Of a stretch of DNA of 64,000 nucleotides, positions 32,614 through 44,800 are shown one piece after another. The DNA is from Rhynchosporium graminicola (taxonomy: Eukaryota; Ascomycota; Leotiomycetes; Helotiales; Ploettnerulaceae): NCBI GenBank assembly GCA_900074885.1, contig FJUW01000041.1:124001-188000 (forward strand), read 5' to 3'. Within the stretch, counting starts at the first letter, position 1. Each line of letters starts with the position of its first letter. The position numbers and the translations under genes are program-made. The notes under the pieces were generated by a model. That model was given only the letters and a program-made list of their open reading frames with translations, had not been told where the DNA came from and did no database searches.

Positions 32614-35600
32614 TTAAGAAGACTCCACCGTCTCGATATTCGATAGCCAGCTCCTCACGCCTTCCCTCAGAAAGCTCTCTCGCTCCATATCCACTTCAGC
32701 GTCACCCCTCTCCTTTCGACTCTCTGCCACCTCCCGGACTATCTCCTCAAGCGCACTCAACACCATCTTCTTACACTCGTTTCTTGGAACCTCCAATCTG
32801 GGTTCTGGGATCTCTGGAATTCTAGTATCGGAGATTGACCGGTCTCGGTTGCTTCGTGGACGGGAAGCAGATCGAGACGAACACACGGACGATGCTTTAG
32901 ACTCGTGGCCAGATTGCGCGATGACCCGCTCGACTGCTTCGATCAGGGTCTCGTCCATTGAGATTATAGGTTCTTCAACGAACTCTTCTTCGATATGATT
33001 GTCGTAAATATCAGTCGATGGAGTATGTTGAGCCGAAGCGTAGACGTTGCCATAACGAGAATCGAATGAGTGTGGAACACTAGGTGTTACTAAAGGGGTC
33101 TCTCTCGGTCGGATGAGACGTCTATACCGAATATGTTTGATGGTGAAATTGGTAGTATCAGCGATGACGGCACTGCTGACATCGACCCATCGATCGGGTC
33201 GACCCCCTTCGGGAAGAGGAGTATTGGAGCCGATAAAAGGCGTCGGCTCGGCACGCATGGAAGCCTTAACTTCTTCCAAAATATCGGTCTGAACCGGGAT
33301 TGCTTGTAGAACAAAGTCTGGGTGATAGCGTGGAAGCCAACCACCGACGTTCATTGTGGTTTCAACATCAGGGCCAGAACGTGAATGGTTCTCGAAATAG
33401 TCCATTCCATTGCCATGACCCGGAGTTGACAAGTATCCACTACTCGACGGGGAACTGACAGCGGACTCAAAAGATAGAAAATCTGGCAGAGGGATGTCGA
33501 TGTCGATAACACCATCATCATGATTGATCGAGCTCTTAACCGGTGACTCGAAAGCACCGGATGGATCTGCCACTCGTTCCACGACGTGAATGATTTGTTC
33601 AGGTGTATCATCCGCTTGCTCGTCATCAGGTTTGGCAGTTGATGCGCTTCCAGACTCGGACTTCCTCGGTTCACGTTCTTGCTGAGTCTTCGTTTTCTGA
33701 AGGGAATTCCGAGTAACCTCATCGACCATCTCTACGAGCTTGTTCTTCTTCAAAGGTGATTCCCCCTTGCATTGAGAATCATGGATATCGAGGCCATCAG
33801 GGGGCGTGGGCTCGACACTGGTAAAAGCTGTCGAGTCTTGCCTTTTATAGCTCCAGCTACCGAACATACTACCCCATCGGAAATTCTGTGCCTGAGAATC
33901 AGTACTGGCGGTGCTGTAATGCCCGGTGCTATCACCTTTCTTCAGAGAGCGAAGAAGATCCTCAGTAGCAAGACTTCCACTACTTCCGGGTCGTGGAATT
34001 GGGCCTGTCCCTCTGGTCGATCGCCTGGCAGTAAGATGGGGCATCGTCGTCATTGGAGTTGCTGTGAATGTTGTTGCAGCACTGCTTTTCCTCGTCTTGA
34101 GGTCACTACCAGGGATGGGCAGGTTTGCAGTCTTCAAGGAAGTAGCATCGGAAGTTCGACGCTCGTGGTGAGTTTCAGGTTCTTGGCCAAAGAGGGCTGG
34201 ATTGGGAAAGCTCGAGGTTCGCGCATGGCTCCCTCTACCAACACTTCCCTTTTTGTTGATTTGTCGACGAAGCGACTCCTCTCTTAGCGTGGAATTGTTT
34301 GGGGGCGATTGAGAATAACCTCCAAATGGAATAGACGTGCTTTGTCGATGCATTCGAGAGGGATTCAGTTGCTGATTTGCAGGCAAAAAAGCTGACAATA
34401 GGAAGATCAACCGACGAGCCATCAGCTTATTATCAGAGAGAATGATCGTTCGTGACGGAAGGGAAATTTCATCATCCCTGTTGGCTCTCTGTAGTTGGTG
34501 ATGCCGCCGGCGGTACCAACTTGGTCCCAGTGCTTGTAGCCATTCGGTATGGTTACCGAGAAATCCGGTCAGTAGATTGAAGAAGAAGAATCCTTCATCC
34601 TTCCCTCCTGCCCATCTACCAACGAGTCTTGCCTGCTCACGCCAGATAGCCCATCTTCCCTGTCCAGTGACAACTTGGTGGGCCCTGAGTCCGGTGACGA
34701 TTCTTTGTCGTGCAGCATCAGACTCCTTATGGATTCTCTGTGCCTGCGAAAGGCAATTTGCTGTCAACTGTACCACCTTGGCATTCGTCTTTGGGATTTT
34801 GAAGGGCTTGATGTCTTCCTGCACCCGCTTGCCTGATATAGAGATACTGGCAGAGGGGGCACGACAGTGATTTGATTCTCTTCGGGGATCGGGTGAGCTG
34901 ATATCTGCTTGCTTGAGCATCAGGAGCAGCGAAGTGGTCGCAACAGCCTGCAAATGGGACATGGTCCGCATGACTATATCCCAGTGCTGAGTTATACTCT
35001 CGATTCGATCACCCGGCTCGCTTGAGAAGGAAGACTCCATCGATTCGACTCCGAAACTACGTTCGACTATATCCCAAGCAGATCGGCGTCCTGAGTTGAA
35101 AGATGACGAGAGAGATTCCTGCTCTGTGTACGAGCCTGACCCACGGAAGCTCGAGGTTGAGGTAGGTACCGAAGGGGCCTGGAGATTCGTCAATTGTGGC
35201 CAGTTCACGACCACACCAACAGCGTACATTGGGGTCCTCTTCTGCTTTGGTTGAGGTTTCCTAACTTCTGGGTAGCGTACCCCTGTGGCTGCTGCTGAAA
35301 TCTTGGGGAAGGGGTATCCTGCCGTACCGTCCGAACTCCGTTGCGTGGGCGTCGCATCCTGGAGACCATCCTCTACCTCATCGTTCGGTAGGATTACCGG
35401 GAACATGCGTGTAATGAGAACCTTCTTCCTATTCGCAGTTCTGGAAATGCTTGTGAAGCCAGCTGATGTGGGCCCATGAACGGTATCTGAAGTGAAGGAG
35501 TGGGCGAGTTTACTGCTTCGCATACTAGATTTCCCTAGTGAGCCGTCTGCAAGATATGAAGCGGATGCGAAGGGTTGTCTAGATTCCGAGGGTAGTGGGT

Positions 35601-36231
35601 GAACTTTCGTGCCAAAACCCTTATAGGCCATGACATCCGAATTCCCAAACATGTAGTCGGCAAACTTGGAGACTTCCTCCTTATACTCTCTTAATGAACG
35701 CTGTCCTGCTGTTTCAGTATAGCTTGTAGTCTTAATGTGTGGGGTCCTGCCGCCAAATGCTCCAAAAGCCCGTGGAGTTGACGGTTCCTGGATAACCAAA
35801 GGTCTAGTGTTTTGTCCTACACTCAACTTCCTTGGCGAACTGATTGAACGACGAGACTCTGATCGTGATGGATAAGCTGGTCCGTTGCCTGCATCTTGTC
35901 GGTCCAAGGACGGCGACGGTAGAGGAGGGGCATGACTGTCGAAGAGTAGACATGCTGAACCCGATGAGTGTGTAGCTTCTTGCATGATAATTACTCGAAC
36001 ATTTTCTCTCTCCAGATCAATATCCCCATTCAGGTCCGCGTCCCTCAGGGCTGCAGGCACGAGTGTTGTTGCAGAAGACAATTGGAAGACCTGATCGATA
36101 TGGCACAGCGCCTCGGGATCTGGAAATAGAAGATTGTAGGTAAATTGGTCTTCGAGATAAGAGTCAAGCGGCGTTCGAGGGTTAGATGTTGCAGGACCTG
36201 CGCCGGAGAGCAGTCTTCCTAGCAATGACAT
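32614..36231 (-). CDS. LST4: Folliculin-interacting protein homologue, Lst4/FNIP
   Basis: An intronless frame of about 1205 aa from the ATG at 36231. The N-terminal block (residues 15-90: YNLLFPDPEALCHID, VRVIIMQEATHSSG) matches the FNIP N-terminal longin region. Next comes the characteristic MFGNSDVMAYKGFGTKVH segment (near residues 197-215), then VLITRMFPVILP and MYAVGVVVNWPQ, which lie in the longin/DENN core. The C-terminal part (ARRLIFLLSAFLP, MNVGGWLPRYHPDFVLQAI and the final helix) resembles the FNIP middle and C-terminal regions. Long Ser/Pro-rich linkers sit between. Lst4 pairs with Lst7 (folliculin) as a GTPase-activating complex for Gtr2/RagC-type GTPases at the vacuole, signalling amino acids to TORC1. 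The next gene upstream on this strand, IML1, acts on the partner GTPase. Confidence 0.83.
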   Translation of the reverse strand: MSLLGRLLSGAGPATSNPRTPLDSYLEDQFTYNLLFPDPEALCHIDQVFQLSSATTLVPAALRDADLNGDIDLERENVRVIIMQEATHSSGSACLLFDSHAPPLPSPSLDRQDAGNGPAYPSRSESRRSISSPRKLSVGQNTRPLVIQEPSTPRAFGAFGGRTPHIKTTSYTETAGQRSLREYKEEVSKFADYMFGNSDVMAYKGFGTKVHPLPSESRQPFASASYLADGSLGKSSMRSSKLAHSFTSDTVHGPTSAGFTSISRTANRKKVLITRMFPVILPNDEVEDGLQDATPTQRSSDGTAGYPFPKISAAATGVRYPEVRKPQPKQKRTPMYAVGVVVNWPQLTNLQAPSVPTSTSSFRGSGSYTEQESLSSSFNSGRRSAWDIVERSFGVESMESSFSSEPGDRIESITQHWDIVMRTMSHLQAVATTSLLLMLKQADISSPDPRRESNHCRAPSASISISGKRVQEDIKPFKIPKTNAKVVQLTANCLSQAQRIHKESDAARQRIVTGLRAHQVVTGQGRWAIWREQARLVGRWAGGKDEGFFFFNLLTGFLGNHTEWLQALGPSWYRRRHHQLQRANRDDEISLPSRTIILSDNKLMARRLIFLLSAFLPANQQLNPSRMHRQSTSIPFGGYSQSPPNNSTLREESLRRQINKKGSVGRGSHARTSSFPNPALFGQEPETHHERRTSDATSLKTANLPIPGSDLKTRKSSAATTFTATPMTTMPHLTARRSTRGTGPIPRPGSSGSLATEDLLRSLKKGDSTGHYSTASTDSQAQNFRWGSMFGSWSYKRQDSTAFTSVEPTPPDGLDIHDSQCKGESPLKKNKLVEMVDEVTRNSLQKTKTQQEREPRKSESGSASTAKPDDEQADDTPEQIIHVVERVADPSGAFESPVKSSINHDDGVIDIDIPLPDFLSFESAVSSPSSSGYLSTPGHGNGMDYFENHSRSGPDVETTMNVGGWLPRYHPDFVLQAIPVQTDILEEVKASMRAEPTPFIGSNTPLPEGGRPDRWVDVSSAVIADTTNFTIKHIRYRRLIRPRETPLVTPSVPHSFDSRYGNVYASAQHTPSTDIYDNHIEEEFVEEPIISMDETLIEAVERVIAQSGHESKASSVCSSRSASRPRSNRDRSISDTRIPEIPEPRLEVPRNECKKMVLSALEEIVREVAESRKERGDAEVDMERESFLREGVRSWLSNIETVESS

Positions 36232-36567
36232 CCTGTAGATACTAAACAACGACCACCTGGAGAACTACGAGCTACACCAGGCTACCTACACTTCGCTACT
36301 CGAGGTTCCAACGGCTAGACGTGGAGGATTTGCTACGAGCACGTCTGGCAGCAGGTGTAGAAGCAAGTGGTAGCCATCGTTGCGTAAAGAGGCGTAATGA
36401 CGTTTGGTGTCGTGTCGTGTTGTGGATCGAGATGAAGAAGTAAGGTGGATGGATTCGCCAATAGAGTATGTGGAGCAGATGACTGTCGCGAGATCGGGGA
36501 GTTGGAATTACAGTCTCGACGTGGCTCTTTCAGGGGAAAGCAGGGAGTGATTGTTCGAGATGTGACT

Positions 36568-36609
36568 GGTAGGTAGGTAGGTAGGTAGGTAGGTAGGTAG
36601 GTAGGTAGG
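36568..36609. repeat. (GGTA)10 microsatellite
   Basis: About ten and a half GGTA units, 340 bp upstream of the LST4 start. Confidence 0.95.
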
Positions 36610-36624
36610 CAAAGGTCGCTCGAA

Positions 36625-36654
36625 GGTATCGGTATCGGTATCGGTATCGGTATC
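36625..36654. repeat. (GGTATC)5 microsatellite
   Basis: Five perfect hexanucleotide units directly after the GGTA tract. Confidence 0.95.
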
Positions 36655-38225
36655 GGTAGGTTCGAAAGATGAAGTGAAGTTGGAGGTAGCGCAGTGCTGC
36701 CGTGAAATCCTTCTTCTGCTCCTCCTCAGAAGGTATTCAGAGTAGGTGGAAGGTATGTAGGTCGGCAGGTTGGAAATGAAGCTCGGAATGCGGATGTGGA
36801 TGCGAATGTGATGGTGAGAGTGAAGGTAAATGAGGCGGGATGGAAGTTACATCAGGACCAGAATAGAGAGAGCCGTAAATAAGGTATCGTTAGGCTTGGG
36901 CTCGGGCCTGAGCACACCGACTTTTGGGTTTCTGACCCGCGGGACTGTCTGATAGGCCCGCCCTACCCCACCGAGGTGCCTTATAGGTAAGGTCAGAAGA
37001 AGGTAAGTAAGACCTTATGAAGTTGTCCCATTTCCACGCACCTGCTATGTAAGTAGTATCTAGGAACTCGTACATAGGTAGACATTTTGATGTTTGACAT
37101 TTGACATCGGACATTTCACAATCAACAATTGCTTACATTTGACACTTAATATCTGATCCTTGATTATTGATTGTCGCCTTCTCTCATGAACTAGAAGAAA
37201 TGATAGTACAACGATCATAGCTCCGTCTGATCCCAATCCAACCCAGGCGATGGAGTATCTTGCTTGCTAATTACCTACTCACATTGGCTGAGATGAGTCC
37301 CGAAATGAGCGAGCGACTGAGAGAACAATCAACGGGCTGGTGCTCTTTGCTTCCTCGACTCCCTCCCTATAGTTCCCCCCGGCAGAACCGCAGTGCAACT
37401 ACTCAGCTCAGGTAGACAGTGTACAATCCCAGATCAGTGAAGACCACGATGCTGTACACAATCCTTCCTTCCTGACCTAGTCACTGCTTGGCTGAATCGT
37501 TCCTTTTCAAATCTGCATTTCTGCTTCAGTACCTCAAGGTACTTACGCAGTAGTTCCGCTGCATTAACATTGACGTCGTTGACCCAACCCCACGAGCCAT
37601 CAGCCATGTTGAAGTCTGGGAACGGGGATTTAGGCCGAAATGATACTCATGAACGAGTCACAGGCGGCACGATAGAGCTGCATGCTTCTCGTCTGACCTT
37701 AGAAATCGAATATGTTTCGATCTCCACTTAAAATCCCATCGAAAGCCACGTACGGTGCTCCCGCCCCAAGTTCTGAATCATATCCATCGCGTCTGATTTG
37801 CGAGCGATCCTTCATATTGTCGCCTCGTCTCCTACAGTCACTTGAATGTCTCGCGTCGTCGCCTGGACTCTTCCCTATGGAAACGATATATCACAAGCCG
37901 ATCACTGACTCACTGCATCGGGGGCGGTGGGCCGCAACAACCCTGGAAGATTAGTATTCGCCGTAAAGAAGTAGCAAGCACTCATTGGAATTGCACAGCG
38001 ATGCAGTCAGGCTTACAAAGATGGTATCACTATGGCAACAGAGACACAGGTTCATGTGCTCGAAATCACATGCCAGCGACCTGTAAGCTCCAACCCTTGG
38101 CCAGGTAACATACGAGAAGGTTGCTCTCCTGTTGTGCGATTGTATAAGTAGTCTAACCTACATCTGGGCTATATAGCGCGCGATCGGGCTCGGGAGCGAT
38201 ATTGCTCGGGAACGATGTGGCACTG

Positions 38226-38245
38226 CACGGCACGGCACGGCACGG
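38226..38245. repeat. (CACGG)4 microsatellite
   Basis: Four pentanucleotide units followed by a variant CGCGG. Confidence 0.9.
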
Positions 38246-41200
38246 CGCGGAGACGATTTGGTTAGACAGGTATAAGTAACTACTGGAGGTGCCGGCTGGT
38301 CTGAGATGCTCCTTTAGCTAGCGGAAGTGCTACTCCGTACATCCCAGAATCGTCGTTTTCTTTGCTTTGGAATACTTTGCAGCAATGAGGACGCCGATTC
38401 GCAGATGTCCGATAGGTCATAAGCTTCAAGTATATCTTCCAAAAACCTGAAAGAGATGGACAGAGCAGACTCTTAGTCTTGCTCGTCGATCGTCGACAAC
38501 CCTCGGGTATTGATTGATGCGTTGGCTAGGGCCTGGCAGATGATCAAGATCCGAAAAACAAACAGAGAATTGCCGAGGCAAGTATTGAGGAATAATGGCT
38601 TGAGGGTGTGAGTAGAGCTTCGAAAGCACTGTTTGACTGATCTTTGAGATTCAAGAAAGAATTATCGCGTGCGTGCTGCGGCCAGTGGACCAAAATCATT
38701 CAATTGCAAGCAGCTCAGCCACGTACGACTGCGATCAGGAGCAGACATGTCATCGTGGTGGCCTTCCTGTATTGCACGTACGACCGGACGGACGGCGTAG
38801 TGAAACGTGGATCACAACACAGATTCCCATCGCTTGAGATGCAGAGTTCAGTATCGGGCCCAGAAATACTTCTCCTTCTTAGTCGGATCTTGTCTTAACA
38901 CTAGGAATCGCACTCAAAATTTAAGTAACTGGGCCCCTACAGTCTATCTACATGATTTCAAACCAGCTGGAGCACTGTTAAGATAGCAGAGAACTCTACA
39001 GCCGTCGTCCCGTTCCTTCAAACATGTAGCGGGTAGGCAGCCGGGATACAAAACATGAGTTATCAGAACTTCCGATATCAATAGTTATGATAAGAATAGA
39101 TTGTTGGTGAGCAGTACTGCCTTATGCGAAATGAAGTCAAAAGCAATGAGTCGGTGAGGCTGCAAATCAGCCACCAGTTTGACGGCGTCTCGAAATCTCT
39201 CCACCGTACAGGCCGGTACTTCATCACATGCAGTAGCGTCTTCGACATTACATACCGCCATTCAACTTGCATGACTTGTCCATCTTCTGGAATCAGCCCC
39301 TATCTGGCCCCCACTTCTACAAATAACCCTTGCCTGTTCATATGGGACTGAACCACAGGTCCGGGTTCGTGTCTTAGACGTCTCTGGAAACGAGCCTCTC
39401 GATACTGGCATATTCTCGAGCTTTATTACGAGTACTGATTTGCAGGTTTGATTAATAAAGCAATCCTATCAAACCTGGTTCGAATGTGCCGGCGCAAGTG
39501 ATTCAGCTTTACACATATTCCGGAAAGGATAATCGCGTTGCTGACCTACAAATCATAAGTGTGAGGTGATGTGTGGTAGACGAAGACTGTGCCTCTCCAG
39601 CTAGCCTGCAACCTCATCGATACCGGAGATCCGAAGCTCATCGTTTGATCAAGCAGGTAGAAAGGCGATCCCTTTCCGACTTAACTGGGATTCCATCACA
39701 TGCCATGGAATTGATTGCAGCAAACCTCCGGCAATTGGTCGGGAAACAGAGCTTATCCCACCCGCATACTGATGTCGTCCTGTCCATTCCTTCCTCTCTC
39801 CTTCCATGGCGCCGGGTAAGCTGGCTCGGATGTCCCGTCCACGAAATTCGAAGTCGGAGTTTATTAGGATGCACGGGGGGGAACGATTCTCTGTTCTAAA
39901 GCATATAAAGGACGGCGAGGGGGTGGAGTAGCAGAGCTTGAGGATGTGAAACTGCCAAATGATGTGCTATAATGCAATCGGGACGAGTGAAGTACGTATA
40001 TTTGATCGAGGAACGGGAGATCGTGGTGTATTTGACGGATCTGGTTTGGTAGCTTCATGCTTAGCCTTGTGGGCAACGTCTTTTCGTCAGTGACGGATGC
40101 TGGATGCTCAATAGTCGTGCATCGTTGTGTCCTACTCCTTGATATCTTCATGTCGTCATTTCTTTCTACTTCAATTGCTTAATTATCGAATCCTTGACAT
40201 GGTCAACCTTCTCTTCTTGACAGCGGCCGCTGCACTAATACGGTCAGTACAAGGTTGCCAACCTGAGTGTCGATTATATTAATGCGTCAGAAAACTACCG
40301 ATGATACGCTATTGGGACCGGTAGACCTGCAGATATTATAGCTTCGGGCTTTTTATCAAACCATTTATAGCTCCTCGTCAGTGATCTCATGGCAACTCGA
40401 CATGTTCAAGGAGAAATTCTCGGGATGAGACATATGTTCACGTTCGAAGCTTCAGCACATTTAGCGTTCATGTAAGCAAACCTGGAGCTACCTTCGAGTG
40501 ACGCATAGATAACAACCAGTCGACGTCCGTTCTACATCCACGGTCAATATGTAATGGGTCCATCCATGAGTCTCTCTCACGGTAGAAGAAATAAGGGTAC
40601 AGGCTTTTATACTGGAGAGGTTTGACGAGGGAGAAGCATAAAACAGAGAGTCTTATTGAATTTATATGCGTTCAAGAGCCACTTTTACTGCTACCGGGAA
40701 CTAATTCGTCTCATTGAAGATTGGAAAACATACAGCTAATCGTCACACCACCTTAGGCAATATATATTCGAAGGAACCTCGTATCTACGAACCAAATCGT
40801 AGAGCGGCATTCTGCCACATCGGTCCCGCGGTTCCTGAAATTCCGGCACTTCAAGCACGCTTTGTACTTACAATATTCCAATCGTCAAGCGCGCAGGGGA
40901 CAAGCCGGACACGACTATTCGGAGCACTCCTAGAAGCCTTCGGAACCACAGCTCCAGAAACTCAAAAGCAATCGATGCTATGACGAGATTATTTCATCTG
41001 GATTTCTGGATTTTGTGATCTTTGCTCATTAATCGGAGGTAATAGATCCAGTCTCATGGTTGACAAGAGAGGTGTCATAATCGTTCCATCCTTTAGCGAG
41101 ATTGTTATGGGAAAAGCAAGAAGATTGTGTCTACATCGACTCTTCAGGTTCTCAAAATCTCATTGATATGATTGGCATTTAGACATCGTCTCTTCAACGT

Positions 41201-41804
41201 AGCGAGTCATATAATCTCACGTTTTACGTGTCAGTAACATAGTAAAGCGAAATCCGAACGCTTCATTTCCCTTCTTCGCCAGACGTGTTACTGCCATCTT
41301 AGCACTTGGCGAATGAATCGCACCAATGGGTGTGCTTGTTTATCGAAAGTAAGTTTGCAACAACTCCCGTACCCTCGATGCATAGAGGTGACGGCTGATC
41401 TTGGCTCTTTTCAGGTTGTGGGGTTTGAGGAAGCGGGGAGATAGGAGATTCCGCTTGAAAAGTTTGGTGGTGGTGGAACACATGTCCACGGCGAGTCTTG
41501 TTGCTAGAAGTGTGACTTCGTGTTAAGCTGAGCATCTTTACACAGTTGCTATGACCAGGAATCCTAAGCCAAGTTCGAGTCGTGAAGGCATAGAGGTGGC
41601 TGTCAATAGAACGGAGTTGGACGACGTCAACCACGTGTCTGTGTTTGCACCGCTTCAGAGGCATTTTTCAGTTTCTATCCAAAGGTAGTGGTATGCAATT
41701 AGTCTAGCTGTAGACAATACATTAATAATATATCAGCATCTGGCAGTACATCTCGGGTATTCGACAAAACACCCAATATATGTCCTAACGTCGACTGTTT
41801 CTCC

Positions 41805-44800
41805 TTATGAGGTCTTGTCGTTGTCGACAAAAATACCCCTTGGGCAATCATGCTTCGGCTGATCCACACCCGTGGAACTCGAACTGCCTATCTGGGTACT
41901 CTGCCTTCGCCCAAAGGAAGGCATAGAGACGCCCGCCAAACGCATCGGGCTAGGACTGCTATCCCTTGCTAAGACACCAGGTGGAAGACCAAGAGTCGGA
42001 ATACTCGAATCTAAAACACTACCAATATATGGGCTTCTGAGCGTTGGGGGCGTTGCACTCGGAGGTGTAACTCTTTCCAAGACCTCTTTGTAGAAAGCTT
42101 CGAGCAATGAGCCATTTCGACAGAATGTCTCGAGCTCATTCTTAATAGATACAGGCGTGACGGCAGTAGCGACCTTCGAACTGCCAAGGCTGGGTCCCAA
42201 TACGTCAGAAGTAGCTCGCAAGACAGGAGATCCAATATTTGTCAGGAAAGGACGTAGCATAGGAGAGTTGACAGGAGTAGGTTTATCCGACATCATGCCG
42301 TGACCGTATAGAGAGGAAGCCATGCGGGTGTTGTTATCCAAATGACCCTTGACATACCTGTCAGACTCTCTAGACGCCATAGTTCGGTTGTTGTATAAGC
42401 GATTAGCGAGAAGCAGAAAGCCACCTTCGTCTGTTATCTGCGCGAGAAGTACACCAGATCGATGGATGTACTGCGAGTACTTGTAACCCGGTTTCCCCCA
42501 GGAATATGTGACATCGACATTGGTGGGGAAATTCTTCGCGGCTTCGATATCCAGGACAAAGTTGAACTTTTTCATAATCGCTTTTTGGTAATAGTTGCGA
42601 CTCGCTGGACTAGAATGGACCTGAGGAGCAAAAGAGTTGACATCGAAATAAGTTCTGGGCTGCTGATCTGGGGGTTGAGTCGCAAGATCGATAATGTATG
42701 GGCTTCGAAATGGATGCAAGTCTGATATGGCACAGGCTTCCCCAATTGGTGCTTCGACGAGCCTGAGACCATACCGCTCTGCTGTAGATGCCCACGATCC
42801 TATAGCGTCTTCAATTAGCTTGGCAGTGACACCCATCCAGTCAATCCGAATATGGTAACAGTTATCAGGGTTATGGAGTCGGTCGTAGTGTAAGTGTATC
42901 CTTTCCGGTCGGTACGAACGCTTTCGATGATCAACATCGTACTTCATGACCTTACTTAAGGCAACCTTTGGCCCCTTACCACCGTTTGTTGTCGTTGATG
43001 TTGTTGTTCCTGAATCGTATGATATCTCATCATGGTTCGAGCTTGACCTCGACCTCTCGGGCCTCGGAGAATCTTTAAATGTACTCTCTGACATGGGCGT
43101 AGATGGAATCGAATGATCTCGTCTTTTGGTAGCAAACCAGCCGCTGCGGCTCTCGGGGCGTTGCTTCGCAAACTCGCCTGTTACTTGGTAGAAGTATTGC
43201 CCATCTCTGAACGGGTGGCGCTTCTCAACATGGACAAATATTCCAATGTCTTTGTCCTGGTCTTTGTCCTTGGTCAATATATCCTTGTGCTTCTGAGACT
43301 CATCTCTTGCCATGAGAAAATTGCCTAAGTCTACTGCCTCGTCTCTAGTCTCAATATCCTCGAAATTCTCGATGAGCCAAGTAGTCATGTCAGATCCAAT
43401 GAAACAGTTATAGTGAAGTCTGAAGTGCCATCTCCGATTTTGCATGCGAACTCCACCTCTCTCAGTTGGCGCCTGGATGGCCTCTGCTAGCTCTGCGATA
43501 TTAAGCTTTGATCGACGGAAGTGCTCATGTTCTAATAGTAGGCCTCTTCGAGGACCAGCCTCGCCCGTTTCGACTAGCGGTAACGTCTCGAGCTCTGCAG
43601 AAACCACAATAGAAGGATCTTCTGTCTTATAAACAATGTCGAGAGGATTTGGGTCTTTAACTTTACTAGACCCCGAGCTCTGGAATCTTCGTTCTGAAGC
43701 CGTCAAGACTCTATGACGTTGCCACATCTGTGTGAGCTTCTTGATACCCTCTAGTCGGATTTCCTCTTCGTTATCCTCCCCTGGACGTCGCTGAGACTGG
43801 GTTGGCCTTTCGACGGGTATCAATACGAAACGGGCTCGCCAAAATCGCAAATTCTCGGACATCTCCTCGGCAATACCAGCAATAAAGGCATCTACGTAGT
43901 TCCAGTTGTATTCGTCTTTTGGCTTCCCGAGTATAACGGAACGTGACACATAATCGCCAGCTAAAGTCGTCCGTATGGCTGGATTATACGCAGTTGGCGT
44001 AGGAGATCCCAGGTTTGCTGTTGTCGCAGCTGGCTTTCTGATGAATGTGTTGATGTCAACCCCAGTCTCATTGACACAGGACAATTGGTGAATAGTATTT
44101 CCCATTGACATAAATACACTTGCACCATCTTCTGCGATGCGATTGGAGTCGAAAACATTGGCAATCTTCATAGACTTTTGTCCAAAAGCCTGGGCAACAT
44201 TTGGGCCGACAACAATTTGGAAGCCGTGTGAAAGACGCAAGCCAATGAGCTCCCTCAGGAGCTCTTCCCTATCCTTAGGGACTTCATTCAGTTCTTCCTC
44301 TGGGTTCTGGGACACGGTATATGGTTTTCGTTGATACTCGAAATCTAGCTGTTGTCTAGTGGGGAAGTACTCTGTCGTCAAAGGCACGGATGCCGGGGAG
44401 CACAGAGACTTCCATTTCATTGTCTTCGTTAGGGTTGGCCGGGGATAAACATGCTGCCAACGACGATAGGAGATGGTATCAAAAGAGCCGTTAACCGATG
44501 GATTTGAGGGGTTCAAGACGGTCAACCACGGAGATAAAGCTCTGGTTGGCGAAAGTGTTGCAGGGAGCTCCGGGACTGACCCGGCAAGCAGCTTTGAGTT
44601 GTAAAGCTTTTGGTTATCATCGTGTCGAACTGAGTGCATACTTCGGGCATCCTCTCCTCGGCGGTCAGTCACTTCAAATACAGAACCGAGGACTGATCGC
44701 GACTTGAATTGGTTGGTCGAGTCCAAGGACTGTAAGGCACTCTTGATTGTCATAGGCCGAGACGACTCAATGCTATCAGAGTCGCCTGCATCGCGCGCTT

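Larger units (their letters stand above)
36232..41804. other. 5.6 kb gene-poor interval
   Basis: No firm gene was found. It contains microsatellites at 36568-36654 and 38226-38245. A 27-codon frame at 40201 begins with a signal-peptide-like sequence (MVNLLFLTAAAALIRSVQG) and then stops, with short disjointed frames after it. A 121-codon reverse frame at 41299-41664 has no family signature. The left 1.3 kb is probably the LST4 promoter. The interval may hold decayed genes or non-coding transcripts that cannot be recognised by eye. Confidence 0.45.

Noticed and set aside
39471..39495. GGTTCGAAT, a tRNA T-loop-like sequence
   Set aside because: The flanking bases do not pair into a T stem and no acceptor or anticodon stem could be found.
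41299..41664. 121-codon reverse frame downstream of IML1
   Set aside because: It has no motif or plausible conservation signal and sits in the likely 3' flank.
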